33,302 bases of DNA from CAG-826 sp964583155 (GCA_964583155.1 CAZOUY010000012.1:1-33302); one strand, 5' to 3'; numbered from the stretch's first letter, positions 13,793-21,403 are shown. The notes: generated by a model not told the origin, from the sequence alone. Numbers and translations: made by a program.

Positions 13793-15469
13793 TTAATTCA
13801 CCAAATTCATAATGACAGGAATGATAATAGGATTCCGTTGCGTTTTGACGAATAAATAACGCGCTAAATTGCTTTTGACCATCGATTTGATTTCACCGAA
13901 AGTCACTTTATTTTGCATTAATAATTCCAATTCTTTCTGAATACGAGCCGTCGCCTTTTCAATAAGATTAGTATTGTGCAAATAGACAAAGCCACGAGTA
14001 TAAATACTTGGTGGAACCACGAGCTTATTATTACGGGAATCAAGCGTGATTAAGACGGCGACCATTCCATCTTCACTTAATATTTTGCGATCGCGAATAA
14101 CCGCTGTGCTGAGACCATTGATATCATTGCCATCGATGTAGATATCATCGGCTTCGATACGATGACCTTCGCTAATAAGATGATTGCGCAAAATAAGGCT
14201 ATCACCATTGGCCATGATAAAGGTATGATCGCGTTCCATTCCTAATGATACGGCGATATCAGCATGCAGCTTTAACATACGATATTCACCATGAACAGGC
14301 ATAAAATAGCGAGGCTTGAATAGCTTTAAGGCAAAGCGGAGCTCCTGTTTAGCAGGATGCCCCGATGAATGTAACGAATAGAAGACAGAATTGGTTAAAA
14401 CATCGGCCCCGGCTCTGGTTAACATATTAATAACCTTATTGATGGAAGCGTCATTTCCGGGAATGGGAGAAGAAGAGAAGACAATCGTGTCGCCTGGAAT
14501 TATTCTTAGACTTCGATGCTCCCCATTGGCGATTCGCGATAAGGCGGCCATGGGCTCTCCTTGTGATCCGGTACAAAGAATGACGGTTTCCGAAGGTGAG
14601 ATGGTCTTAATATTCTCTAAGCTTATTAAAGATGAATCTGGAATTTTAATATATCCGAAATTGCGGGCGGCGGTTACGGCGTGCTCCATCGAGCGTCCGA
14701 CAATCACTATTTTTTTCTTATATTTCATGCACGCTTCAACGATCTGTTGAATACGCGAAATATTGCTAGAAAATGTGGAAATAATCAATCGCCCCTTTGC
14801 TTTTGCAAAAACATCATTGATTGAGCTAATGACATTCCTCTCGCTGGGCGTATAGCCTTCGATTTCCGCATTAGTGGAATCACTTAATAAAAGATCGATA
14901 CCTTCTTCGCCTAAGCGCGCCATCTTACTTAAATTGATATCGGGACCAACAGGTGTTAAATCGATTTTGAAATCCCCGGTAGTCACGATTCGACCTTCAG
15001 GAGTGTCAACACAAATCCCAAAGGAGTCGGGAATAGAGTGGGTTACCCGGAAAAACTGAACTTTAAAGGAATCAATCGTAATGACATCATCCTCATCGTA
15101 TTCCACGATTTTCACATTTTCTTTAATGCGACCCTCTACCAGCTTATTACGTATCAAGGCTGCCGCTAATTTAGGCGCATATATTACAGGAATATGAACA
15201 TTTTGGATAAGAAAAGGAATACCACCGATATGATCTTCATGGCCATGAGTAATGAATAAAGCCTTAATTTTCGCCCGATTATTCCGTAAATGAGTATAAT
15301 CGGGAATCACATAGTCCACTCCCGGTAAATCCTCTTCAGGAAAGCGGACTCCCGCATCGATTATAATTAATGTTTTTTCATTTTCAATGCAATAAGTATT
15401 TTTACCAACTTCTCCTAAGCCACCTAAGGCATAGATCGAAACAGGCATTTTTAAAGTTCCAAATGGCAT
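13793..15469 (-). CDS. rnj: Ribonuclease J (5'-3' exonuclease / endonuclease)
   Basis: A 558-residue metallo-beta-lactamase/beta-CASP ribonuclease central to mRNA decay and rRNA maturation. Metal ligands are visible in HGHEDHIGG (His75-His80), TGDFKID and HSSGHP; beta-CASP motifs in LLSDSTN, GRSM, PVHGEYRM and the C-terminal RGFVY domain. AAAGGAGA lies 11 bases before the ATG, slightly long, and a second in-frame ATG (residue 8) exists; an upstream in-frame stop excludes a longer form. It has its own promoter at 15531-15560 and lies downstream of def, a Bacillus-like arrangement. J1 versus J2 cannot be settled by eye. Confidence 0.95.
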   Translation of the reverse strand: MPFGTLKMPVSIYALGGLGEVGKNTYCIENEKTLIIIDAGVRFPEEDLPGVDYVIPDYTHLRNNRAKIKALFITHGHEDHIGGIPFLIQNVHIPVIYAPKLAAALIRNKLVEGRIKENVKIVEYDEDDVITIDSFKVQFFRVTHSIPDSFGICVDTPEGRIVTTGDFKIDLTPVGPDINLSKMARLGEEGIDLLLSDSTNAEIEGYTPSERNVISSINDVFAKAKGRLIISTFSSNISRIQQIVEACMKYKKKIVIVGRSMEHAVTAARNFGYIKIPDSSLISLENIKTISPSETVILCTGSQGEPMAALSRIANGEHRSLRIIPGDTIVFSSSPIPGNDASINKVINMLTRAGADVLTNSVFYSLHSSGHPAKQELRFALKLFKPRYFMPVHGEYRMLKLHADIAVSLGMERDHTFIMANGDSLILRNHLISEGHRIEADDIYIDGNDINGLSTAVIRDRKILSEDGMVAVLITLDSRNNKLVVPPSIYTRGFVYLHNTNLIEKATARIQKELELLMQNKVTFGEIKSMVKSNLARYLFVKTQRNPIIIPVIMNLVN

Positions 15470-15530
15470 AAAGAATCATGTCTCCTTTCTTAGCCAACAT
15501 TATGAATGTAAAACGAATTACAGCGTTGTT

Positions 15531-15560
15531 ATTATATATGAAAACCGCGCCACCTGTAAA
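15531..15560 (-). promoter_or_regulatory. Promoter of the RNase J-maf operon
   Basis: On the minus strand TTTACA (15555-15560), an 18-base spacer and a perfect TATAAT (15531-15536), giving a leader of about 55 bases. Confidence 0.75.
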
Positions 15561-15569
15561 GTGTTTTGA

Positions 15570-15597
15570 TGAAAAAAAAGACCGATCTCGGTCTTTT
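15570..15597 (-). terminator. Terminator of def, overlapping its stop codon
   Basis: On the minus strand AAAAGACCG, a four-base loop and CGGTCTTTT continue into an eight-T run. The TAA of def is at the foot of the stem. Confidence 0.88.
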
Positions 15598-16138
15598 AAA
15601 TGGCAATTGCGTTATCTAATTGGCGGAAACGGGCTCTTTCATCAATATGATCATAATAGAGAATTCCTTTTAAATGATCGATTTCGTGTTGAAGAACAAT
15701 CGCATCATATCCGCGTGCGGTGATTTCTACTTCTTTGTTTTGTAAAGCATCGAAGGCTTTAACTTTGACCTTATAAGCCCGATAGACATAGCCCTTATGA
15801 TCCTCGTCAACGCTCAAGCAGCCTTCGCCATTTCGTAAATAGCATTGCTTGACGGATGAAGAAATGATACGCGGATTCACCAAAGCATATTCGGCATAGC
15901 TATTATCTTCCTTTTCATAATAGATGGCGATCATTTGTAGCTTGACACCAATTTGCGGAGCGGCTAGCCCGACGCCGCCACGGATATGATGCTTTTCGGC
16001 ATATTTCTCATCTTGACTCTTTTTCAGATACGTCAGCATTTCTTTTAAAAGCTTTTGATGCTTTGAACTAAGCGGCAAAGGTGTCAGTTCGCAGCGTTCT
16101 CTTAATAAGGGCTGATCGTCCTTTATAATTTTTAACAT
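15596..16138 (-). CDS. def: Peptide deformylase
   Basis: This enzyme removes the N-formyl group from nascent proteins; Fe/Zn-dependent. All three motifs are present: GVGLAAPQ (motif 1), EGCLS with the metal-ligand Cys (motif 2) and QHEIDHLKG with two metal-ligand His and the catalytic Glu (motif 3). The length of about 180 fits the type 2 enzyme of Gram-positives. Two consecutive ATGs (16141 and 16138) follow GAGGTGG; the second has the better spacing and is used. It is a single-gene unit ended by a strong terminator. Confidence 0.95.
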   Translation of the reverse strand: MLKIIKDDQPLLRERCELTPLPLSSKHQKLLKEMLTYLKKSQDEKYAEKHHIRGGVGLAAPQIGVKLQMIAIYYEKEDNSYAEYALVNPRIISSSVKQCYLRNGEGCLSVDEDHKGYVYRAYKVKVKAFDALQNKEVEITARGYDAIVLQHEIDHLKGILYYDHIDERARFRQLDNAIAI

Positions 16139-16175
16139 CATACCACCTCATGGGCATTGTATCACGTTTTGTTTT

Positions 16176-16203
16176 AAAAAAAAAGGAGGGACTAATACCC
16201 TCC
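16176..16203 (-). terminator. Terminator of the YjcZ-like gene
   Basis: On the minus strand GGAGGG, a seven-base loop and CCCTCC are followed by eight or more T. The stem overlaps the stop codon. Confidence 0.88.
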
Positions 16204-16374
16204 GCAGTTATTATTTCCGCCAAAATGGCCACAGCCACAGCCAATAATCACCAAAAGAATAAAGATGACGATGATGACGGCAAATAGGCCACCATAGTTA
16301 CCTCCAGTTTGTTGTGGATAATTATAGCCATAGTTTGCTCCAGGATAGGCATAGTTTTGCCCGTAATAATACAT
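16192..16374 (-). CDS. YjcZ-like small sporulation membrane protein
   Basis: A 60-residue protein. The N-terminal half is rich in Tyr, Gly, Asn and Gln. It is followed by one membrane helix (FAVIIVIFILLVIIGCGCGH) and a Gly/Asn/Cys-rich tail. This layout matches the YjcZ/YhfM-type small sporulation proteins of Bacilli, which end in FxLIVVLFILLIIVG. GGAGG precedes the ATG by seven bases. The minus-strand box CATACAATA at 16396-16404 matches sigma-E/sigma-K -10 patterns. Function is unknown even in the family; forespore- or coat-associated expression is the usual finding. Confidence 0.7.
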   Translation of the reverse strand: MYYYGQNYAYPGANYGYNYPQQTGGNYGGLFAVIIVIFILLVIIGCGCGHFGGNNNCGGY

Positions 16375-16395
16375 ACAAGCACCTCCTCACTGCTT

Positions 16396-16404
16396 TATTG
16401 TATG
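16396..16404 (-). promoter_or_regulatory. Sigma-E/K-like -10 box of the YjcZ-like gene
   Basis: CATACAATA on the minus strand fits both CATACAnT (sigma-E) and CATAnnnTA (sigma-K). No good -35 was found at the expected distance. Confidence 0.35.
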
Positions 16405-16481
16405 TAAAAAGTTTAAAAATGCTTATCTTTTGGCCAATTATCACTTTTAGAGCCTAATTGAATACTTTTTAATGGCATTTG

Positions 16482-16490
16482 CATATCTTA
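16482..16490 (+). promoter_or_regulatory. Sigma-K-like -10 box before ylbD
   Basis: CATATCTTA matches CATAnnnTA and lies 16 bases before the start of the YlbD-like gene. A TTGAAT at 16458-16463 could instead serve a sigma-A promoter with a poor -10. Confidence 0.3.
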
Positions 16491-16506
16491 ATAATGGTGA
16501 TAAAAA

Positions 16507-16884
16507 ATGAATAAATTAGATGAATTTAAGAATTTCGCCCATGATAAGCCCCATCTACGTGATTTGGTAAAAAAAGGCAAAACAACGTGGCAAGAGCTAT
16601 TTGAGAGATACGATATTTATGGCCCCGATGACGATATATTTAAAGAACCGAATGCGGAGGAAAAAAAGACGGTCAAAAAAGAGGAAAGTGAGTCCAAAGG
16701 TAAAAAGGAAGGCCTTGATTCCATTTTAGAGGCGCTCAGCGGCTTTGATGTGGATAAAATCAGTGATGGCCTTAACGGAATGAAAAAGATATTAAATGTC
16801 TTAAGCGAAGTGACCCGCCCCGAAGAAACACCGCCTTTATCAAGACGTAAAATGTCTAAACCATATCAAAGGAATGATGACTAA
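16507..16884 (+). CDS. ylbD: YlbD-like putative spore coat protein
   Basis: A 125-residue protein. The N-terminal block (FKNFAHDKPHLRDLVKKGKT, then TWQELFERYDIYGPDDDIF) closely resembles the YlbD_coat family (HP-L-V-GK-SWQ-LFE-W-L-GEDD). The middle is Lys/Glu-rich and the C-terminus basic. GGTGAT lies eight bases before the ATG. It opens the ylbD-ylbE-ylbF run, in the same order as in Bacillus subtilis, and its end overlaps the proposed start of ylbE. Family members are coat-associated. Confidence 0.78.
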   Translation: MNKLDEFKNFAHDKPHLRDLVKKGKTTWQELFERYDIYGPDDDIFKEPNAEEKKTVKKEESESKGKKEGLDSILEALSGFDVDKISDGLNGMKKILNVLSEVTRPEETPPLSRRKMSKPYQRNDD

Positions 16885-17095
16885 TATGCATTCATCGGTT
16901 ATAATTAAATTAGATAAAAATCCCGATTATTGGATTTTTATGCGAGAAAAGCCTTATTGGCATCGCGAATTATCACGACATCCCGAGCATTGGACCGAAT
17001 TTGTTGATGACTATAAACTAATTCGTCGAAAAAGAGTTGTGGATCGTCTAGAAGATCTTTCGATGATGATGACTTTGGCAAGGGAGCTGATGTAG
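16874..17095 (+). CDS. ylbE: YlbE-like protein
   Basis: A protein of about 70 residues. The stretch DYWIFMREKPYWHRELSRHP mirrors the YlbE family motif (F-REQP-WYR-L-RNP). The C-terminal part is helical and ends in a Met-rich helix (LSMMMTLARELM), as in the Bacillus protein. Start choice is uncertain: ATGs at 16874, 16877 and 16886 are all in frame; the last follows the ylbD stop directly and would suggest translational coupling. Function is unknown in the family. The stop codon is followed at once by the ylbF ATG. Confidence 0.8.
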   Translation: MMTNMHSSVIIKLDKNPDYWIFMREKPYWHRELSRHPEHWTEFVDDYKLIRRKRVVDRLEDLSMMMTLARELM

Positions 17096-17461
17096 ATGGA
17101 AGATGTTTTGATGAGTAAAATCTATCAATTAAAGGAGTGCTTGCTTCGTGATGAACGTGTTTTGGATTTGGAAGCCAAAGAAAAGCGAATGGAGCAGGAT
17201 GAAGAAGTGATGGTTCTATCTTATCGCTTCAATTGCGCGCAGAACGATTATAATGATGCTTTGCGACACTATGAAGAGGGAAGTCAAGAGCTTCTCGCTT
17301 ATCAAAAAAAGCTCTATGAAAGCAAAAAGGCCTTGGAAAGTCATCCTTTAGTTCAAGATTATTTAAAAGCCTATAAAAAGGTCCGCGAATTATATCATGA
17401 AATGGAAAGCGTTTTATTTGCCGATTTTAAAGAAAATATTAATTGTCAAGAAAAAAAGTAG
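17096..17461 (+). CDS. ylbF: YlbF/RicF-like regulator of RNase Y
   Basis: A 121-residue helical protein of the YlbF/YmcA (Com_YlbF) family. In Bacillus YlbF (RicF) forms the RicAFT complex with YmcA and YaaT, which steers RNase Y and promotes competence, biofilm and sporulation. The conserved ESKKALESHPLVQDYLKAYK stretch and the helical hairpin are visible. Unlike the Bacillus protein, there is no Cys-rich C-terminal tail; only Cys13-type isolated cysteines and one near the end (NCQEKK) remain. The ATG directly follows the ylbE stop; GGGAG lies nine bases upstream. A terminator overlaps the stop. Confidence 0.82.
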   Translation: MEDVLMSKIYQLKECLLRDERVLDLEAKEKRMEQDEEVMVLSYRFNCAQNDYNDALRHYEEGSQELLAYQKKLYESKKALESHPLVQDYLKAYKKVRELYHEMESVLFADFKENINCQEKK

Positions 17462-17481
17462 CAAGGGGCGCTACTTTTTTT
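17451..17481 (+). terminator. Terminator of the ylbDEF operon
   Basis: AAAAAAAGTAGC, a seven-base loop and GCTACTTTTTTT. The ylbF TAG is within the stem. Confidence 0.9.
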
Positions 17482-17531
17482 CATAGGGAGGAACAGGGCA
17501 CTTTTACGTGCACCATTATTTTCACCGCTTT

Positions 17532-17560
17532 TTGTATTTTTATACAAAAACTATTATAAT
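17532..17560 (+). promoter_or_regulatory. Promoter of rsmD-coaD
   Basis: TTGTAT (17532-17537), 17 bases, then a perfect TATAAT (17555-17560). The transcript would start near 17567, only about 10 bases before the rsmD start. Confidence 0.65.
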
Positions 17561-17576
17561 TAACTCGGTGATGAAT

Positions 17577-18128
17577 ATGCGTATTGTTGGAGGTAAGTAT
17601 AAAAGACGGCTTATTGAGTTTCCCGATTCCAAGGAAGATCAATATGAAACTCGTCCGACAAAGGATCGGATTCGGGAAGCGATATTTAATGCTTTAGGCC
17701 CACTTTCTGATGAAGAATTGGTGCTTGATTTATTTGCGGGCTCGGGGTCATTAGGTATTGAAGCTCTCTCTCGAGGCGCACAAAAGGCTCTTTTTGTCGA
17801 TGCCCGAAAAGAGGCATATAAAACGATTCAAAAAAATCTCTTATCCTTGCATATCGAAAATGCATTGGTCTTTCAGCAGGATTATCAAAAATTTTTAAAA
17901 TCATGGATTGCCAAGCAAGAGCGGTTTTCTTTGGTCTTTTTAGATCCCCCCTATAAAATGAATATCTACTATGAAGTTATTGATTTTTTAGAAAACAATG
18001 ATTTATTGACGGAGAGGGCCTGCTTAGTTTTGGAAAGTGACCATCCGCTGGAATTTGATGATCAAAAATATCAAGAAATTCGTCACTATCAATATGGTTT
18101 TATTCATGTTACGATTATAAAGAGGTGA
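17577..18128 (+). CDS. rsmD: 16S rRNA (guanine-N2)-methyltransferase RsmD
   Basis: This enzyme methylates G966 (E. coli numbering) of 16S rRNA with SAM. The protein begins MRIVGGKYKRRLIEFP, the standard RsmD start, and has TRPTKDRIREAIFN, the SAM-binding DLFAGSGSLGIEALSRG (51-67) and the catalytic DPPY (123-126). I set the start at 17577 with GGTG upstream; ATG 17571 is also possible, and the longer ORF from 17508 precedes the promoter. It is the ylbH of the Bacillus block and is followed six bases later by coaD. Confidence 0.93.
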   Translation: MRIVGGKYKRRLIEFPDSKEDQYETRPTKDRIREAIFNALGPLSDEELVLDLFAGSGSLGIEALSRGAQKALFVDARKEAYKTIQKNLLSLHIENALVFQQDYQKFLKSWIAKQERFSLVFLDPPYKMNIYYEVIDFLENNDLLTERACLVLESDHPLEFDDQKYQEIRHYQYGFIHVTIIKR

Positions 18129-18134
18129 AGAAAG

Positions 18135-18608
18135 ATGCGTGTTGCTATTTATCCCGGAAGCTTTGATCCCATTACCAATGGGCATTTAGATATTATTGAA
18201 AGGGCGTCCTTGCTTTTCGACAAAGTGATTGTTCTAATAGCGGTTAATCCCCATAAGCAATCGACATTTGCTCTAGAAGAAAAAAAAGCGATGATTCAAG
18301 AGGCAGTCAAGCACCTTTCCAATATTGAAGTTGATCATACCGAGGGATTGACCTTGACCTACGCTCAAGAGCATGGGGCATGTACTCTAATCAGAGGCTT
18401 AAGAGCGGTGACCGATTTTGAATTTGAATTTCAAATCAATGCGGCGAATTCTTTTATCGATGATAAAATTGACACTGTTTTTCTCATGTCCAGGACCGAT
18501 TTCCATTTTATTTCGTCTTCAACCATTAAAGAGTTATTTGAGCATAATATCGATATCTCATCCTTGGTGCCACCGATTGTTTTAAAGTATTTGAAGAGCA
18601 AGTATTAG
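18135..18608 (+). CDS. coaD: Phosphopantetheine adenylyltransferase
   Basis: A 157-residue enzyme of coenzyme A synthesis that transfers AMP from ATP to 4'-phosphopantetheine. Motifs: YPGSFDPITNGHLDII (residues 6-21), the nucleotidyltransferase HxGH-type site as NGHLD; LIRGLRAVTDFEFEFQ; and ISSSTIKEL for ATP binding. Length is typical. It is co-transcribed with rsmD, as in most Firmicutes. AAAGATG/GAGGTGAAG supplies the ribosome site. Its 3' end overlaps the convergent ylbJ by 27 bases, and its terminator lies inside ylbJ. Confidence 0.96.
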   Translation: MRVAIYPGSFDPITNGHLDIIERASLLFDKVIVLIAVNPHKQSTFALEEKKAMIQEAVKHLSNIEVDHTEGLTLTYAQEHGACTLIRGLRAVTDFEFEFQINAANSFIDDKIDTVFLMSRTDFHFISSSTIKELFEHNIDISSLVPPIVLKYLKSKY

Positions 18609-19457
18609 CGATAAAATAACAGTGTTGACTCCTAATAAAAGGAGTCTTTTTGTTATTATTTTTTTCATTGATAGAGAAGGTGAAAGAATAGCTACTTGGG
18701 TAAAAAGCGATAATGAGGCAAACGAAAGAATCATGGTGAGAATAAAGAAGCTGATTTGATTTTGATAAAGCGCCAGCTCGGTCACTGCGGTGAATTCACA
18801 TATTCCCAAAATCGCGTGTCGCAATAATCCACTATTGAGATGATTGATAAAAAGCAGAGGAAAGGAAAAAATGATCATCGTTCCTAAAAGCAAGATCATC
18901 GTATGAGCGGTTGAAGTGATAGCCTTTTCTAAACAGTTTCCCGTCGACGGACAAAAAACAATATCCGGGGCTTCCTGGTATTTTCGAGTTTTTGTTAAAT
19001 ACAATATAAAAGCGGGGACATATAAAATAAAAACCAAAGTCCATACGTATTTTGATTCTAATAACGGAAAGAGAACTCCTATTAAAAATGGTAACGAAGG
19101 CATCATAAATGAGCCTAATATGATTTCGCCTTCCTCTTTTTGCAAATAGCCTTTGCCAATGGAATCTTCGACATAGCTAGCTAAAGTAGGTGTTCCACTG
19201 ATTAATCCTAAAAGGACAAGTAAATTCCGATAAATGACGTGAGGATTTTTAGCTCTTTTGATGAGCCATTGATAGAGATAGCTTAGCCCGTCGGAATGAA
19301 TAAAAAGATAATCAAAAAGCATTGCGGGAGCCAAGGAAGGAAGAATAGTAAAAGAAAAATTTATCAAGACTCCTTGACTGATAAAACCAAGATGAGAGGC
19401 AGAAAATAAAGCGATAATCAAACAAAAAAGGAAAAAAAACGAAAGATATTTTCGCAT
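18582..19457 (-). CDS. ylbJ: YlbJ-like sporulation integral membrane protein, short form
   Basis: A polytopic membrane protein of 291 residues with about seven or eight hydrophobic segments. The conserved YlbJ stretches are visible: ILPSLAPAMLFDYL, GLISGTPTLASYVED (the G-PTGA-like signature) and SFMMPSLPFLIG; the gene sits next to coaD exactly as in Bacillus. YlbJ is made in the mother cell and needed for normal spore cortex; it resembles nucleoside-recognition-domain transporters. Bacillus YlbJ has about 408 residues, so this copy is much shorter. The start at 19457 uses GGTGA; 19469 is the alternative. A sigma-E-like promoter lies at 19473-19501. Confidence 0.78.
   Translation of the reverse strand: MRKYLSFFFLFCLIIALFSASHLGFISQGVLINFSFTILPSLAPAMLFDYLFIHSDGLSYLYQWLIKRAKNPHVIYRNLLVLLGLISGTPTLASYVEDSIGKGYLQKEEGEIILGSFMMPSLPFLIGVLFPLLESKYVWTLVFILYVPAFILYLTKTRKYQEAPDIVFCPSTGNCLEKAITSTAHTMILLLGTMIIFSFPLLFINHLNSGLLRHAILGICEFTAVTELALYQNQISFFILTMILSFASLSLFTQVAILSPSLSMKKIITKRLLLLGVNTVILSLILALQIL
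18627..18651 (+). terminator. Terminator of rsmD-coaD inside convergent ylbJ
   Basis: GACTCC, an eight-base loop, GGAGTC and five T on the plus strand. It is embedded in ylbJ coding sequence on the other strand. Confidence 0.75.
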
Positions 19458-19472
19458 TCTAATCACCATCTA

Positions 19473-19501
19473 AATATATGGTTATTAGAATTCTTTTATG
19501 A
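19473..19501 (-). promoter_or_regulatory. Sigma-E-like promoter of ylbJ
   Basis: On the minus strand TCATAAA (19495-19501), 14 bases, then CATATATT (19473-19480). This approximates the known sigma-E pattern kmATATT-N14-CATACAnT. It would start transcription very close to the coding start. Confidence 0.4.
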
Positions 19502-19502
19502 A

Positions 19503-20273
19503 TTAAGGACGGAAAATAACGCTGAGATGACGACCGGTCTTTTTCTCACGGCGATATGAGAAGAATAATTGGTCATTTTCAAAAGTGCAGCCATCATAGA
19601 TGGAAATATTTTCATAAGGAATATGAGCTTCACGCGTTTGAATAACATTTAATAAGGGAAGATCGATAAAGCTCACCCCATTGGTCGCTTTCATACCTCG
19701 AAGAAATTCTTCACCATAATGATTAACCATCTCTTGCGGCGATTCATCAACGATGTAATGTGAAAAGGTAATCGAAGGACCAATGTGAACATAGATATCT
19801 TGAGGATCGATTTTTTCTTGTTCGATAATGTGCATCAATGATTTATAGGTTATTTTTTTAAATGTTCCTTGAGCCCCGGCATGAATAACGCCGATCAATC
19901 CGTGCTTAGGAGCGGATAAAAACAAAGGAACGCAGTCAGCGTGAAAAACCGCTAAAGCGAGACCCTTTTCAAAAGTATACATAGCATCACAGGGACCGAC
20001 GCCACTTTCAAATGATGTGGAACCCTTTCCAAGCATTGACCGATCGACCTTTATAATGCGGTCGGTGTGCTGTTGATAGGCGGTAATTAAGTGATCAACA
20101 TCTAAATGATGATCTCGGCAGAGCTTTAAACGATTTTGCATGACCGCATGATAATCATCGCCAACCTGAAAAGCCTGATTAAAAGAATAAAAGGGGGCTT
20201 TTGAATAGCCATCATTGCGATCGCTGGTGAAGGCGACAACGTCCGAATCATTTTTCCAATATATATATCCCAT
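19503..20273 (-). CDS. pgeF: Peptidoglycan editing factor / purine nucleoside phosphorylase, YfiH (laccase-domain) family
   Basis: A 256-residue single-domain protein of the YfiH/DUF152 family. Members were once called laccases, and have been shown to act on purine nucleosides and on mis-built peptidoglycan precursors. The metal-site residues are visible: AYQQHTD (His69), HADCVPLF (Cys114) and HAGAQGTF (His131), with the family motifs QVGDD at 36-40, GPCDAMYT, and HIGPSI. GAGGAG precedes the ATG. It has a sigma-A promoter at 20297-20325. In Bacillus the family gene ylmD lies elsewhere. Confidence 0.9.
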   Translation of the reverse strand: MGYIYWKNDSDVVAFTSDRNDGYSKAPFYSFNQAFQVGDDYHAVMQNRLKLCRDHHLDVDHLITAYQQHTDRIIKVDRSMLGKGSTSFESGVGPCDAMYTFEKGLALAVFHADCVPLFLSAPKHGLIGVIHAGAQGTFKKITYKSLMHIIEQEKIDPQDIYVHIGPSITFSHYIVDESPQEMVNHYGEEFLRGMKATNGVSFIDLPLLNVIQTREAHIPYENISIYDGCTFENDQLFFSYRREKKTGRHLSVIFRP

Positions 20274-20296
20274 TTTCTTCTCCTCATTTCTTTTTT

Positions 20297-20325
20297 ATTT
20301 TATGCAAAAATACCTCGAATGTAAA
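20297..20325 (-). promoter_or_regulatory. Sigma-A promoter of pgeF
   Basis: On the minus strand TTTACA (20320-20325), 17 bases, TAAAAT (20297-20302). Confidence 0.7.
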
Positions 20326-20387
20326 GTTACATATATTGATAATAACAGGAAAATACCGATGTATGAGTTCCCATTTGAAATAGACTT

Positions 20388-20396
20388 CATATTCTA
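20388..20396 (+). promoter_or_regulatory. Sigma-K-like -10 box before the CotD-like gene
   Basis: CATATTCTA matches CATAnnnTA and lies 24 bases before the start codon, a normal distance. No clear -35 AC element is seen 16 bases upstream. Confidence 0.35.
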
Positions 20397-20419
20397 TAAA
20401 GTAAGCAAGGAGGGATTTT

Positions 20420-20644
20420 ATGCACTGTCGGTGCACACCACAATGTCCGTGTAAATACGACCCAGTCGTTTTACCAGTTCGTGAAAGAGTTTGTGATCGT
20501 TATTACTGTGTGGAGCAACCAGTAATTTGTCCGATAAATACAAGAATTGTCAATCACTTTGTTCCACGTCCAGTTTATTATCCAACTTATACGACTTCTG
20601 AAGAAAACGTTTGTGAGGGTAATGCCCAACCATATACTCGCTAA
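20420..20644 (+). CDS. CotD-like Cys-rich spore coat protein
   Basis: A 74-residue protein starting MHCRCTPQCPCKYDPVVLPV, with further Cys at positions around 27, 33, 40 and 67. The stretch PVVLPVRERVCDRYY is followed by NTRIVNHFVPRPVYYPTYT. This resembles the CotD family of inner coat proteins (Cys/His-rich, PxxHPT-type start, VNHxHPxxYPHT-type centre). AAGGAGGG supports the ATG. It has its own terminator and a sigma-K-like -10 box, fitting late mother-cell expression. Family assignment is by composition and pattern only. Confidence 0.7.
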   Translation: MHCRCTPQCPCKYDPVVLPVRERVCDRYYCVEQPVICPINTRIVNHFVPRPVYYPTYTTSEENVCEGNAQPYTR

Positions 20645-20650
20645 GAACGT

Positions 20651-20682
20651 AAAAAAACAGTCTAGCTCATCTAGACTGTTTT
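20651..20682. terminator. Bidirectional terminator
   Basis: AAAACAGTCTAG, loop CTCAT, CTAGACTGTTTT between two convergent genes, with A/T runs on both sides. Confidence 0.88.
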
Positions 20683-20686
20683 GTTA

Positions 20687-21403
20687 TTAAAGATCAAAAT
20701 CATTAATATGGAAATAGAAATCACGCAAATACTGCATTCTTTCAATATTGGTTGATCCTTCAAGACCCATAATTACTTCTTCCATAGCGCCATTTTCATA
20801 GTAGGCGATGAGAGGAGTAGGAAGTTTAGGAGTTTCGGATTCCATTGGTGCTAAATATGAATCTTCTTGTGTAATGCCATAGGCTTCACAGGTTTCTTTA
20901 TAGTATTCTTCAACAGTATCATACAAATTGGCAACTTCGACATATTGACGCCAGGATTCGGCTTCGCTACTATCATCATCCTCATCATAATTGCAATAGA
21001 CAAAACGAACGGATGGAGCAGCAGCTTGATTACCATCATAGTCCCAATTTTGTTTTTTACTGAATAACTTAAAGGCCTCTTCATCTTGCACACAATAATT
21101 GCAATCTTCCTCAATAAAGACGATTAAGAATCTTTCTTTACCATCTTTTTCATAAAGTGTTTCATAGCCTTTACTATCCTCAAATTCTAATAGATCCTTG
21201 GATTTTAAGACATTAGCATTATAGTAGGCATAGCGACCATATGATTCAGATGCATTTGAAATCCAGCTTGAGATGCTAGGAATTGAAAAGATAACTCCAA
21301 AAATCAATCCGACAATTAATAATGGTTGAATCCAAGCTGTTTCAGCAATCCATCTCCAAATTCTTTTAAAGAAGCCTCCGATTGCTCCGAATACTTTTTT
21401 CAT
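20687..21403 (-). CDS. Membrane-anchored thioredoxin-like protein
   Basis: A 238-residue protein. A basic amphipathic N-terminus precedes one membrane helix (about 27-47). The rest should be outside the membrane: FLIVFIEEDCNYCVQDEEAF holds a CxxC pair (Cys101, Cys104) after a beta-strand, as in thioredoxin-fold proteins. After it comes an acidic insert (YDEDDDSSEAE), a cis-Pro candidate (LPTPLIAYY) and GLEG before the last helix. The CNYC dipeptide is not a standard DsbA or Trx pair. The function is probably extracytoplasmic thiol exchange. A promoter with an overlapping inverted repeat lies at 21444-21475, and AGGAGG precedes the start. Confidence 0.75.
   Translation of the reverse strand: MKKVFGAIGGFFKRIWRWIAETAWIQPLLIVGLIFGVIFSIPSISSWISNASESYGRYAYYNANVLKSKDLLEFEDSKGYETLYEKDGKERFLIVFIEEDCNYCVQDEEAFKLFSKKQNWDYDGNQAAAPSVRFVYCNYDEDDDSSEAESWRQYVEVANLYDTVEEYYKETCEAYGITQEDSYLAPMESETPKLPTPLIAYYENGAMEEVIMGLEGSTNIERMQYLRDFYFHINDFDL

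Noticed and set aside
14391..14750. 119-codon plus-strand frame
   Set aside because: It is fully antisense to the RNase J gene, has no ribosome site and reads like a shadow of the opposite strand.
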